A program made the position numbers and the translations under genes. From assembly GCA_024160085.1 (NCBI GenBank), contig JAMDYG010000001.1, positions 744,001 to 808,000 of the forward strand: 64,000 nucleotides of DNA, in the 5' to 3' direction. How positions within the stretch are numbered: the stretch's first letter is position 1; each line of letters starts with the position of its first letter. Source of the DNA: Serratia symbiotica (GTDB lineage: Bacteria > Pseudomonadota > Gammaproteobacteria > Enterobacterales > Enterobacteriaceae). Under the pieces are notes generated by a model. It made no database searches. It saw only the letters and a program-made list of their open reading frames with translations, and was not told the origin of the DNA. Shown piece after piece: positions 55,100-64,000 of this stretch.

Positions 55100-55646
55100 G
55101 ATGCAGGGTCTGGACTTTCGCACAATGGGGAAAAGCTTCAGCAACTGCGCCGCCAAGCGAGAAACTGCTCGTATTTCCGCAGGGCTATGCGATAGGTTTT
55201 ATGCGCCACCAGCGGCAGACCATCAATGATATGCTGGTGGGCAGCTACCGCTAGTGAATTTTCCTGCCGGGTAGTCGCGAACCACTAGCATTTCATCCAA
55301 GCGACGCAGGCTTACTACGTATTCGCGGATGGTGCTGTGGTTTATTTCTGTGTGCTAACAGATACTGTTTAAAAGCCATGATATCGAAATAGTTAGCATG
55401 GCTTTTACAAGAAATTTCGCTGCAGAAACGGCACTGCGCGGCCAATTCTGGCTGTAATCTCAGCCAGATAGCATCATCAATCGGTTGATCCATACGCATG
55501 ATGGCATTCTTATTGATAATCTTGCCGCGAAAAATCAGCACCATGCGATCCAGTAGCTTGCCGCACTGGTAACAGTTAGTCTGGATATGTTTATAATCTT
55601 TTAAATAGCGGCTCAGTGGCCGTTTCTTTGACAGTATTCTTGACAT
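55100..55646 (-). pseudogene. fliZ: Flagellar regulator FliZ, pseudogene
   Basis: MSRILSKKRPLSRYLKDYKH opens at 55646, with QTNCYQCGKLLDRMVLIFRG and CRFCSEISCKSHANYFDIMA. A one-base shift near 55345 separates YLLAH from TEINHSTIREYVVSLRRLD, and a later frame carries the core-binding segment TYRIALRKYEQFL near 55190. FliZ links flagellar and curli control. It follows fliA as usual and is convergent with the putA remnant. Confidence 0.88.
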
Positions 55647-55699
55647 TAGTCTAGTCTATCCGATAATCATAATGGGGTCCTTAGCTCACAAGGAAAACA

Positions 55700-56410
55700 T
55701 TAGCTGTCGGCTAACCTGGAGCGTAGCCGTTTTGTCGCCTGGCTATGTAGTTGGCTAACGCGGGATTCGCCCACCTCTAACACCGTACCGATCTCCTTCA
55801 GGTTTAACTCTTCTTGGTAATACAGCGTCAGCACCTTTTTCTCGCGTTCTGGCAATGCCTCAATGGCATCGATCACCCGTTGGCGCAGGCTACCCTCTAA
55901 CAGATGATGCAACGGATTGGCCTCTTCGTTCCCTTCCAACAGAGATCGCGCACTATCACCATGTTCTTCGCACCATGCGTCATAAGAGAAAAGCTGGCTG
56001 TTATTGATATCTAGTAAAATCTGGCGGTACTCATCCAGTGAGATATCCAATGCCTGCGCCACTTCTACTTCGCTAGCTGGGCGGCCATGATGCTGCTCCA
56101 GTTACCGCATCACCTGCGCCACGTCACGGGCGTGACGCCACACACTGTGCGGCACCCAGTCACGGCTACGCAATTCATCAAGCATGGCGCCACGAATACG
56201 CTGCACGGCGTAGGTGGTAAAGGTGGTTCCCTGTAGTGCATCGTAACGTTCGACGGCGTTCATCAGCTCGATCCACCCGGCCTGCAACAGATCGTCAAGT
56301 TCTACGCTGGCGGGCAACCTGACTTGCAGGCGTAACGCCTCATGACGCACGAGAGGAACATAACGTAACCAAAGAGAATTTTTGTCTATCGTGCCTTCGG
56401 CGGTATACAT
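55700..56410 (-). pseudogene. fliA: Flagellar sigma factor FliA (sigma-28), single nonsense codon
   Basis: MYTAEGTIDKNSLWLRYVPL to HARDVAQVMR is intact, then TAA (CAA glutamine expected, 56103-56101), then LEQHHGRPASEVEVAQALDI to SQLHSQATKRLRSRLADS. Both the sigma region 2 (LLQAGWIELMNAVERYD) and regions 3-4 (LPEREKKVLTLYYQEELNLK) are well conserved and the length is normal at about 236. One base change restores the gene. Confidence 0.93.
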
Positions 56411-56530
56411 GATCGCTTACTATATGTAAAACTTACGGGTAAGAGGGTCGTCACTATTATCCGCGGTAAGCAAGCGGCCAATCAGCGGAACAGTCGTATA
56501 AAATAGGCTGTATTTACGCCATATGTTATC

Positions 56531-56578
56531 CAGGACGCGACTTCAAGTTGCCTATGCGTTGGCTTTCCTCGCTAGGCA
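56531..56578 (+). repeat. Dispersed intergenic palindromic repeat, fragment
   Basis: GCGACTTCAAGTTGCCTATG and GTTGGCTTTCCTCGCT match the left end of the repeat family found at 32525. Only about 45 bp are present. Confidence 0.45.
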
Positions 56579-56585
56579 GGGAGCG

Positions 56586-56610
56586 CATAAAAAACCCTAC
56601 TCGTGGGTTA
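56586..56610 (-). terminator. Terminator downstream of the fliC 3' half
   Basis: On the minus strand GTAACCCACGAGTAGGGTTTTTT forms a hairpin with AACCC/GGGTT arms and a T run, 12 bp after the frame end. Confidence 0.7.
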
Positions 56611-56618
56611 CCCAACTT

Positions 56619-57330
56619 TCAAGGTTGATTTACAACAATCAAGCGCGAGAAGCGATTATAACGCAGCAGAGAGAGTACGTTCTGGGCAGACTGGTTAGCC
56701 TGTGCCAGCACAGAGGTGCCTGCCTGTTGCAGGATGTTGGCACGGCTCATGTTAGAAACTTCTGTTGAATAATCTGCATCCAAAATACGTGAACGAGAAG
56801 CAGACAGGTTGTTTACTGTGCTGTTCAAGTTATTGATAACGGAAGCAAAACGTTTTTGTACCGCACCCCCAGTGAAGAGCGCAGGGAATCTACCTGAGTC
56901 AGTGCGTCGTCGACGGATTTCATAGGGTTATGTATATCTTTCGCATCCAGTTGGTCATTGTTTGTCACCTTACCATCACTAGCTATTTTAGCCAGATGAT
57001 AGGTAATTGACATGGGGGTTGCTAGGATCTTCCTTGTCATCAGTTTTAGCAGGCTCCGTTGTCTTGACATAATAGGAGGTTACATTGCCATCCTTATCTG
57101 TACCATGAACCAGCGTTTTTTATTATCCTTATCATTAGCAAGCGCTGTACCATGGTCATACTTAACGGTCATATCTGCACCTGATGCATCTTTTACCCGA
57201 AGCTCCTCCTAGCCCCTCTGAACTTCTTGAGCAACAGTAGGCGCCCTTTAGCGACTACATCTAATTTTTCTAAGCCCAGTTTTGCGGTATCGAGTTTTTT
57301 CAAGTCGATCTGGATAGTTTCGCCATCATT
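56619..57330 (-). pseudogene. fliC: Flagellin FliC, 3' half (cut by inversion)
   Basis: The first text at 57330 is NDGETIQIDLKKLDTAKLGL, then EKLDVVAKG with degraded central sequence. The D1/D0 C-terminus resumes at LRSSLG and LNSTVNNLSASRSRILDADY, with TEVSNMSRANILQQAGTSV to QNVLSLLR. The stop is lost by a small insertion (CGTTATAATC), so the frame runs 13 residues further to 56619. The missing N-terminal half lies at 24685-25118, ending with the residues just before NDGET. Confidence 0.9.
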
Positions 57331-57443
57331 GATCCGCAATATGCTAGCGATCGCGTGATTCTGCTGTTCAACAACCCAACGGATATTTGGCGTCTGATAG
57401 AGGGCTGGTGGCTATCAAATCAATCAATATCGGTGGTATGGCC
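57331..57443 (+). pseudogene. manX: ManX middle fragment, inverted
   Basis: The plus strand reads PQYASDRVILLFNNPTDIWR, LIEG, then (after a small indel) VAIKSINIGGMA. That is EIIB-Man residues that belong between VDVAKAIRV (minus strand, 57449 and up) and AFIQGKNQVNN (25119). It is in the opposite orientation to the adjacent manX 5' half. About 113 bp. Confidence 0.8.
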
Positions 57444-58123
57444 ACACACGAATCGCTTTCGCCACATCAACCACATGGGCGCTAACGCCTAATGGGGCGA
57501 CCCGTGTCAACAGCGTTTTGCGCACGTGATCGGCAGCGACTTCATCGCTAACCATGATAATGCGACTGACATGGGTTTCCTTGGTCCAACGGGTGGCTAC
57601 CTGGCCGTGGATCAGGCGGTCATTAATGCATGCCAAGCCAATTTTCATGTGGTCATTCGGGCTAAGCGGTACCTGTGGGGAGGCAGATTTAGCAGGGTAA
57701 CTTTGTGGAGTTAACCCCATTTTGCTGCGGTTTCTTCAGCGCTTTCACGCCTTCACGGCCAGTTTGCAACGCGAGCACCACCAGTTCGTCAAAGCCGGGG
57801 GTGTCATCACGCTCCATAAAAGTCTCCACCAGCATCGGAATATTAACTCCGGTGATGACTTAATAGTTTGCTTTATCTATCGCAATGCGGCTGGCTGCAT
57901 TAAAGGGAGTGCCACCCTAGGTGTCTACCAGAAACAGCAACCCCTCGCCGGTATTAAGTCCGCTAATTTTTGCCTGGTATTTATCGATTAATGTTTCGGT
58001 ATTTTCACCTGGCACAAAATCTACAGAAGCAACGTTATCCTGTGCACCCAATAATATTTCTGCCGTTTTCAGCAATGGTTCCACTGCGTTACCGTGTGTA
58101 CCAATGATAATCGCTACTGCTAT
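57444..58123 (-). pseudogene. manX: ManX (mannose PTS EIIAB) 5' part
   Basis: AVAIIIGTHGNAVEPLLKTA with the EIIA active-site histidine begins after an ATA at 58123 where ATG is expected. QDNVASVDFVPGENTETLID leads to LFLVDT followed by TAG and later TAA. The hinge is shifted. The EIIB part KIGLACINDRLIHGQVATRW with its active histidine, then KETHVSRIIMVSDEVAADHV to VDVAKAIRV, is in one frame (57450-57650). Both phosphorylation-site histidines survive in a dead gene. Confidence 0.9.
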
Positions 58124-58317
58124 TCGTTACCTCATTATTAAACGTTAATCCCCGCACAATGTTAAAATACCGTGTGTTATGTTACTTTGTGATTTTATTT
58201 TAGTGCATGAAGAAATAAATTCTCTGACATTGCTCTGCTATTGAAAACCTAGGTATGCGGGTGGCCCCCACCCTCGGTGGATTATCATTGAAGTGATTGT
58301 CTGGGGGCTTAATGCTG

Positions 58318-59242
58318 CTAATCGCATACAGGATACATATTAATCTGTGCGCACAAGGGGGAGAGGAATGCTGAATTGATCGCTGTAACTGAAGCGATCG
58401 CATTGCGCTCAATGTAGGGTACCTGTACCTGGCCGGCAACGGGATCGCAGGTTAGCGCCCACCAAGGTTGTGTTCCATGCCAATCTCCCTCCGCTGCCAC
58501 ACAGACCTCTTCCGAGCTACCATCCAGTAGCTAGCTCAGTCAGACCCGGCTGACGCCATGGAGCAGGCAACGCCGAATTCGCCCTGGCAGCCGACTTTTC
58601 AGCTCCGGAAATGGAGGCATTCATCTTGTACAGTGTGCCGATCGCGCCTGCTGCCATAAAGTGGCGAATGTAGATATGCCGGATAACGATAGCTAGGTTT
58701 CAGCGCAATGCGTGAGCATTTCGTGGGCAGATTTGAACGGGTAAGGCACGCTTAGCTCCTGGGCATCGGGCTTACCGAAGTTCTCTTCATCGATGATAAA
58801 GCCGCCGTTGATGGAGTAATAAGTCTTGCTATAGACTTCTTTAAAGGCGTGAATTTGCATGCCGTTCTCATGCAACGGAAGATTATCGTTGCGGAAAACC
58901 ATGCCACCATCGCGTGGGAAATAAACCTGATGCAGGGCCGTTGGCCAGCATCAGGCATTGCCGCTGTGTGATATCGTGAATAAAACCCGGCGGAATGCTA
59001 TCGATATCTACAGTATCAGGCATATTGCCAGCTAGGCCGAGGATGATAGCGATACCGGTGTGGTGACCTTTACCGGTTAATGAGAGTGAGCCGTAAACCT
59101 CTACAGCGACGCATGTGATAGAAAACATCAGGCTCTTATTTACTAAATTGTCGACAAACTGTTTGCCGGCTTTCATCGGTCCAACCGTATGAGAGCTGGA
59201 CGGGCCGGTGCCGATCTTAAACATGTCGAAAACGATAATCAA
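58318..59242 (-). pseudogene. sdaA: L-serine dehydratase SdaA, pseudogene
   Basis: A probable TTG start at 59242 gives IIVFDMFKIGTGPSSSHTVG, PMKAGKQFVDN and VYGSLSLTGKGHHTGIAII. A shift near 58910 follows, then FRNDNLPLHENGMQIHAFKE, YYSINGGFIIDEENFGKPDA and MLTHCAET. After about 58690 it jumps (deletion of some 150 codons) to YFMAAGAIGTLYKMNASISG, then LTCDPVAGQVQVPYIERNAI. The C-terminal end with an iron-sulfur cysteine is missing. It deaminates serine to pyruvate. Confidence 0.9.
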
Positions 59243-59551
59243 GTTAAAAATTTCTTAAAGAGGCAAAGTATTATGGCTCTAGCGGCTAAAACCGCATAGA
59301 TAATAGTGAAAGCACCGTGCGTGTTCGGTTTCCTTTTCGCATAAAATAATCCTGAACGCTATTTTTTGTCGATTGAAGCAGCCATCCAGGCTAAGCGGGA
59401 ATTGCCCCGTGCTTAGGTTCCATCGCTGGTAATTGCGCCCACTTAATCCTTATTTTGATGGTAGGTTATCTCAAGAATCATCATTTCACCGGTATTTTAT
59501 ACGGTTTAAGAGCGGGTTTACAGTTTTTTTAAAACTCTATAGGCCAGTAAG

Positions 59552-60936
59552 CTAATTGGAGGCACAAAGATATCCAAGCTGTGGCAAGATCTGGCCCACT
59601 TTGTCAAAGGTTTCCTGATATTCTGCCTGTTCCTAGCTTTCTGCCATAATCCTGCCGCCTGCGGAGCAATAAATGCGCCCGTTTTCAGTAATCAGAGTGC
59701 GGATGGTGATATTGGTGGTATCCATGGTACCGCAGGCGCTAAGGTAACCGATGCTGCCACAATAAGCGTTGTAGCGCTGCGGCTCTAACTCTTCAATTGA
59801 TGGCTATCGCCCGTACCTTGGGCACGACGGTGATCGAACCACCGGGGAAGCAAGCGCACAGCAGTTCGCTAGCTGGTGTAGTGTTTGGCAGCTCCGCTGT
59901 GATGGGTGCTCACCGGGTGATGCGCGCCGGAAAGGGTTCAACCATAAACAGCTCAGGCACGCGCACGCTGTCCGGTAATGCCACTCGGCCAATATCGTTA
60001 CGCAGTAGATCTACAATCATCAGGTTTTCAGCGCGGTCTTTCGTGGAATTAGATAAACGACGAACTTGTTCAGCATCATGAAGCGCATTGGCCAGTCGCG
60101 GCAAGGTGCCTTTGGATCGGCCGGGTTTGGATCTGCTGCTGCTCCAACCACAGGAAACCGCTCAGGAGAGACACTCAATACGTTGTTTCGGCAGGCGGAT
60201 AAAAGTGGAAAACGGCGCACGGTTACTGGCACTCAGCTGTTGGAAAGCCTGCCATTCATCCCTATGATAGGTGGCAGAAAAACGCTGAGCAAGATTGATC
60301 TGGTAATAATCACCGCTGCGCAGATAATGTTGAATATGCTGGAATTTTTCACCGTACTGTTGGCGTGTCATATTGGCTTGCCAGCCGCTGGTCAGGGCGA
60401 AGGGTAGCGGTGTTGTTGCTGGTTGCTGCTTGAGCCAGTGCCCGCCATTGTTCCACATCCTGATAGCTAAGTAATGTCAGCTTTTGCTGTTGGTGATCGG
60501 CTATCAGCACCCAGTCATAAATGCCCACAGCCATATCTGGCAGCACGATGTCTGCCACAGCATGCTGTGGCAGTTGCTCAATCCGTCGGCTCAGTTCGTA
60601 GCCGAACAGTCGCAAAGCACCGCCCTGAAATGGCAGGTCAGCACGAAATTATGGCTGCCATCGGTGGGTATCTAACTGTTGTTGCAGCAGGCTGAAGGGA
60701 TCTTGTGATGATTGCCTGCTGCGCCGCCCACCCTGGTGGATTTCAGTAAGCGCGTTGTGGGTAGTCATCGTGGTTAGGGGTCTGCCACTAAAATATCGAA
60801 ACGATTGTGTCGATGTTTGGCGAATCCTGAATGCAGCAGCCATCGCCCTTGGTTACCTGGCAAGCGGTGTGAAGTATTCCACCAGCGCGCTAAGGATATA
60901 GGGCAAAGACTTTATGTTTGGGCTGGAGATACTCAT
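59552..60936 (-). pseudogene. pabB: Aminodeoxychorismate synthase component I PabB, pseudogene
   Basis: MSISSPNIKSLPYILSALVE at 60936, then breaks. RLFGYELSRRIEQLPQHAVA to LPDMAVGIYDWVLIADHQQQ and SGWQANMTRQQYGEKFQHIQ follow, and SGDYYQINLAQRFSATY. The catalytic part DRAENLMIVDLLRNDIGRVA and VRVPELFMVEPFPA is next, and AAEYQETFDKVGQILPQL near the stop at 59552. At least five shifts are present. It makes the p-aminobenzoate precursor of folate. The gene sits between yoaH and sdaA as in E. coli, with nudL missing. Confidence 0.9.
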
Positions 60937-61091
60937 GAACTTTAATCAACCTGGTTGTCGTTGCTAGCTTATTCTGCCATAGCTAGTCGCTGCGCGCATG
61001 CTTGGTTTCGTGTGGCCCGCCTAAATAACCCGCATGGGGTTCTACCGCTTTAAGGCGTATACTTTAATGCTATTTGACTGGAGATAAATAC

Positions 61092-61287
61092 ATGCTTGCA
61101 GGTATGCAATCACTGAGTCATTCAGAACAGCAGGAGGCGGTGGAGCGCATTCGTCAATCGATGGCGCAAGGCATGGGTAGCGGTGAAGCTATCGCCTGCG
61201 TTGCACAGGAAGGAAATCTGCCAAAAATACCAAAGTGAACAGGTCACGTTATTGTTCGATGATAAAGAGTCCCAAAGCCACTGGTAA
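61092..61287 (+). pseudogene. yoaH: UPF0181 protein YoaH, frameshifted
   Basis: [20 protein letters not shown], then [20 protein letters not shown], is YoaH; a shift after GNLPK leads to [19 protein letters not shown] and TAA at 61285 in the next frame. Length (about 60 codons) and position divergent from pabB match E. coli. The function is unknown. Confidence 0.82.
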
Positions 61288-61431
61288 GGCCTAATCCTGC
61301 TCGCGAGTTTGGCGGCAGGTTTGCATGAGAGCAACCAACATGACGATATCGCTGGCAAAAAACGTCTCAGGCGATTAATTGAGAAGGTTCCCACCACCCC
61401 GTGAGCGGTACCGCTGGTAGGGCGTTTCTTT

Positions 61432-61740
61432 ATGGAGGAGCAGGCCATCATACAAAACGTCACGTTTATTGGTTTCGATCTTGGCAAACATTCTTTTCAC
61501 ATTCATTATCAGGATAAATCAGGCAAGGCATTACTGTGCAAAAGGCTTACTCATACCAAACTTATTGATTTTCTGGCTGGATGTGCATCGGCCACCGTCG
61601 TAATGGAAGCCTGCGCCGGTACTCATTTTATGGCTTGTCGTAGGGCATAAAGCGAAGCTGATTTCTTCATAATTTGTTCGCCCCTTTGTAAAGAGCAATA
61701 AGAACGATTTAAATCAAAATCAGTATTGCGAAAATAGTGG
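61432..61740 (+). mobile_element. IS110-family transposase fragment
   Basis: NVTFIGFDLGKHSFHIHYQD (the DEDD-type first aspartate) and TVVMEACAGTHFMACRR open the frame (61432-61650), with HKAKLIS and FVRPFVKSNKNDLN in other frames after it. It is truncated to about a third of the gene and ends before the IS4 element. Confidence 0.8.
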
Positions 61741-61789
61741 CAACCCCTGATGGATCTCCAGAAAATGTGACAGACACGGAAATTTATGA

Positions 61790-62855
61790 TCTTATCGACT
61801 GTGCAACCAATTCAACGAGATATCCCTATGCTTGCACATTAATTACGCTAGAAATTTTTTAAGAATATACTTGCATCCCTGCACTGTTATCGCCAACTGG
61901 TACTCATCGACGCTACGAATGCAGTAATTAATGGTGCTTCTCTCACCCTTACAGTATTGGCCGTTATTTACCTGGATATGCCAGCGTTAAACATAAAATT
62001 AAGCGCGTTGATAGGCTATTAGGTAATCAACATTTACACGATAAAATGGATTGTATTTTTCAAAAAATTACACAGCATATTACCCATAATATGTCCAGGG
62101 TGATAAGTCTGATCGACTGGAGTGGTTATCACTCTGCTAATTTTCAGCTTATGATGGCTAGCCTGGCCTATGATAGTCGCTCGTTACCTTTCTTAATAAG
62201 TTGTGTTGCATCCTCATTACAGTGAGGTAGCCTGAGTGTGCATGAACATTTTCTTGATATACTCGCAAAGTATTTCATCCCGAAGACCGAAGTTATCATT
62301 ATTACCGATGCTGGTTTTCAGGGACACGGGTTACGGCTGATCCGTTCCCGGGGATGGATCTTTGTCTACCGGGTTCTGGGAGCACAGTACCACTGCATTA
62401 ATGGTGAATGGTAAAAGGTAAAAGATATGAATAGTAAAGCCTCGCTTACGCCGTCTTATCTCGGGCAATGTCTTCTGGGAAGAGATAAAAATGCGGCATG
62501 AAGATTATTTTCATCTTTATAAAAGCAAACTAAAGGGGCAAAATTTTAAGCGTGCGAAGGACAAAGCAGCACGTGCAGTGGTGACTAAAAAAGCATGCTG
62601 TGCAGGAAAATCACCGTGGCTAACATTTACAAATACAACGGAGTTTTCACTGAAGCAGATTATAAAATTGTATAGTAGCAGAATGCAGATTGAACAAAAC
62701 TTTTGGTATGAAAAGAATACTCGCTGGTTTTTTGGCCTAAGGCACAGCATGGATCATTCCCTTAAACGTATTAGAGTACCATGTTTAATTGCAATGCTGG
62801 AAAGCATAATCATGTGGTTGAGCGGATACTTATTTGAAAAAAGATGTATTTAAAA
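61790..62855 (+). mobile_element. IS4-family transposase, pseudogene
   Basis: Broken frames contain SLHCYRQLVLIDATNAV, then WSGYHSANFQLMMASLAYDS and RSLPFLISCVASS, EVIIITDAGFQGHGLRLIRS and RGWIFVYRVLGAQYHCING. The C-terminal frame 62491-62853 (KLYSSRMQIEQNFWYEKNTR, WFFGLRHSMDHSLKRI) includes the YREK-type glutamate region of IS4/IS10 transposases. Several stops are present and no ends were paired. Confidence 0.85.
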
Positions 62856-63160
62856 TACCAGGAGAACACCGTGAAGCATCGCAGGCTAATATCGATATTA
62901 ACGCTGGCGGAGAATGTATTAAGACATTCTCCGCAGATATTAAAATCAGTCTCACTGGATAAAGCACTACAAAAATTACATCGACGATATTCAGATATGG
63001 TGCTTATCTACTAAAAATTTCTGGTAGTCCCTCAGGTGGAGACCATAGATTTTTTATGCCAGAACCTGAGGTAACTTAACCCATCTCTGTTATCATCTCT
63101 GCTTGACTCGGTTTCCTCCAGTGGGGGGCTGCAATTCCCTGTCCTATAAGAGTTATCGCA
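62856..63160. other. Intergenic region before dbpA
   Basis: No gene. A hairpin at 62913-62938 (GGAGAATGT, ATTAAG loop, ACATTCTCC) could end the IS4 transcript or belong to the element end. Confidence 0.5.
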
Positions 63161-63990
63161 GTGAGCACAGCTTCTTTTTCTTCCCTGCCGCTGCCAGCCG
63201 AACAGTTGGCAAATCTCAATCAACTGGGGTATGTCGAAATGACACCAGTACAGCTCGCTACCCTACCCGCTATCCTGAAATGGTAGAACGTGCGCGCCAA
63301 GGTAAAAACCGGCAGCGGCAAAACGGCCGTATTTGGCATTGGCATGTTGGATAACATCAATGTTGCTGCACTATTTTCCACGTAGGCGCTGATCCTGTGC
63401 CCTACGCATGAACTGGCGGATCAAGTGAGCAAAGAGTTACGCCGTCTGGCACGCTTCACGCAGAATATCAAAATATTGACCCTGTGCGGCGGCCAACCGT
63501 TGGGGCCGCAGCTCGATTCGCTGGTACATGCGCCGCACATCGTGGTGGGTACACCAGGACGCATTCTGGAGCATCTACGCAAAAAACCTTGGTGTTGGAG
63601 ATGTTGAAAGTGCTGGTGCTGAATGAAGCAGACCGCATTCTGGACATGGGTTTTGCCGACGATATTGACGAGGTGATCAGTGAAACGCCACCGCAGTGCC
63701 AGACTCTGCTGTTTTCCGCCACCTATCCGGCTGATATTGAACGTATCAGCGCACTGATGACCAGGCTATGCATTGATGGTGGCCGTAAGGCAAAGATTCG
63801 GCCTGGTGATATTCTTGGTGCACTAACCAGTGGCGATATCGGGCTGACGGCAGCGGCAGTGGGCAAGATCGATATGTTCCCACAGCATGCCTACGTGGCG
63901 ATCCACCAAGACAGCGCCCACAAGGCAATGCAACAATTACAGCAGGGCAAGATCAAAGGCAAGCGCTGCAAGGTGCGCCTGATGAAATAA
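63161..63990 (+). pseudogene. dbpA: DEAD-box RNA helicase DbpA, internally deleted pseudogene
   Basis: GTG at 63161 gives STASFSSLPLPAEQLANLNQ and MTPVQLATLPAILKW with stops and shifts up to VKTGSGKTAVFGIG (Walker A). ILCPTHELADQVSKELRR and HIVVGTPGRILEHL follow, then VLVLNEADRILDMGFADDID, where DEAD has become NEAD. LLFSATYPADIERISA joins directly to LMTRLCIDGGRKAKIRPGDI, the RNA-binding domain, deleting the second RecA domain (about 240 residues). DbpA acts in 50S ribosome assembly. Confidence 0.92.
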
Positions 63991-64000
63991 CGCTATACCC

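Overview
The window looks like the chromosome of a gammaproteobacterium of the Serratia lineage in an advanced but recent phase of genome decay, most like an insect endosymbiont such as Serratia symbiotica. This is an inference. The gene content and order (tamAB-msrA-paeA, fliE/fliIJKLMNOPQR, pabB-sdaA-manXYZ-yobD-mntP-rlmA-cspC, the ast and put operons, intimin and YadA-type adhesins) are enterobacterial. Most genes carry nonsense codons, frameshifts or large internal deletions yet remain easily recognisable. About ten genes look intact: tamA, tamB, paeA, ytfK, fliO, fliQ, fliS, mntP, cspC and kbp. No rRNA or tRNA gene was recognised.

Layout. 1-9470: ytfP relic, intact tamB and tamA (outer-membrane assembly), msrA relic, intact paeA and ytfK, then a gene-free stretch with an exact FNR-type site. 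9470-14910: insertion-sequence graveyard (IS3 IS407-type, IS3 IS2-type, a complete but dead IS903-type IS5 copy with target duplication) and a non-ribosomal peptide synthetase relic. 14941-25118: the flagellar cluster fliR-Q-P-O-N-M-L-K-J-I / fliE / fliT-S-D / fliC 5' half, mostly pseudogenes, with fliFGH deleted. 25111-29840: manX 3' end, manY, manZ and yobD relics, intact mntP behind a yybP-ykoY-like leader, rlmA relic, intact cspC, broken yobF. 29840-32640: gene-poor, with a candidate small secreted cysteine-rich peptide at 31141-31305. 32675-37580: intact kbp, then the ruined arginine-catabolic ast operon. 37580-42223: cydA-like fragment, siderophore-reductase, chaA and phoH relics. 42230-51411: surface-protein and mobile region (secreted protein, YadA-type trimeric autotransporter, intimin-like protein, IS150 fragment, and an Rpn nuclease gene interrupted by a truncated group II intron). 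51800-55646: putP, a DUF1778 antitoxin, and putA and fliZ relics. 55700-57330: fliA and the fliC 3' half. 57331-60936: manX pieces, sdaA and pabB relics. 61092-63990: yoaH, IS110, IS4 and dbpA relics.

The main structural discovery is an inversion of about 32.2 kb. fliC is cut between codons that are normally adjacent: its 5' half is at 24685-25118 on the plus strand and its 3' half at 56619-57330 on the minus strand. manX is cut reciprocally: its 5' half is at 57444-58123 minus and its 3' end at 25111-25285 plus. A 113-bp middle piece of manX is separately flipped. Reversing the inversion restores fliD|fliC-fliA-fliZ and sdaA-manXYZ-yobD-mntP-rlmA-cspC, the standard enterobacterial orders.

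Functionally the region suggests loss of motility, arginine and proline catabolism, mannose PTS uptake, serine deamination and p-aminobenzoate synthesis from these loci. Outer-membrane assembly, polyamine export, manganese export, potassium binding (Kbp), a cold-shock protein and the stringent-response modulator YtfK are kept. Nonsense changes at glutamine codons (CAG to TAG, CAA to TAA) and initiator ATG to ATA changes recur throughout.
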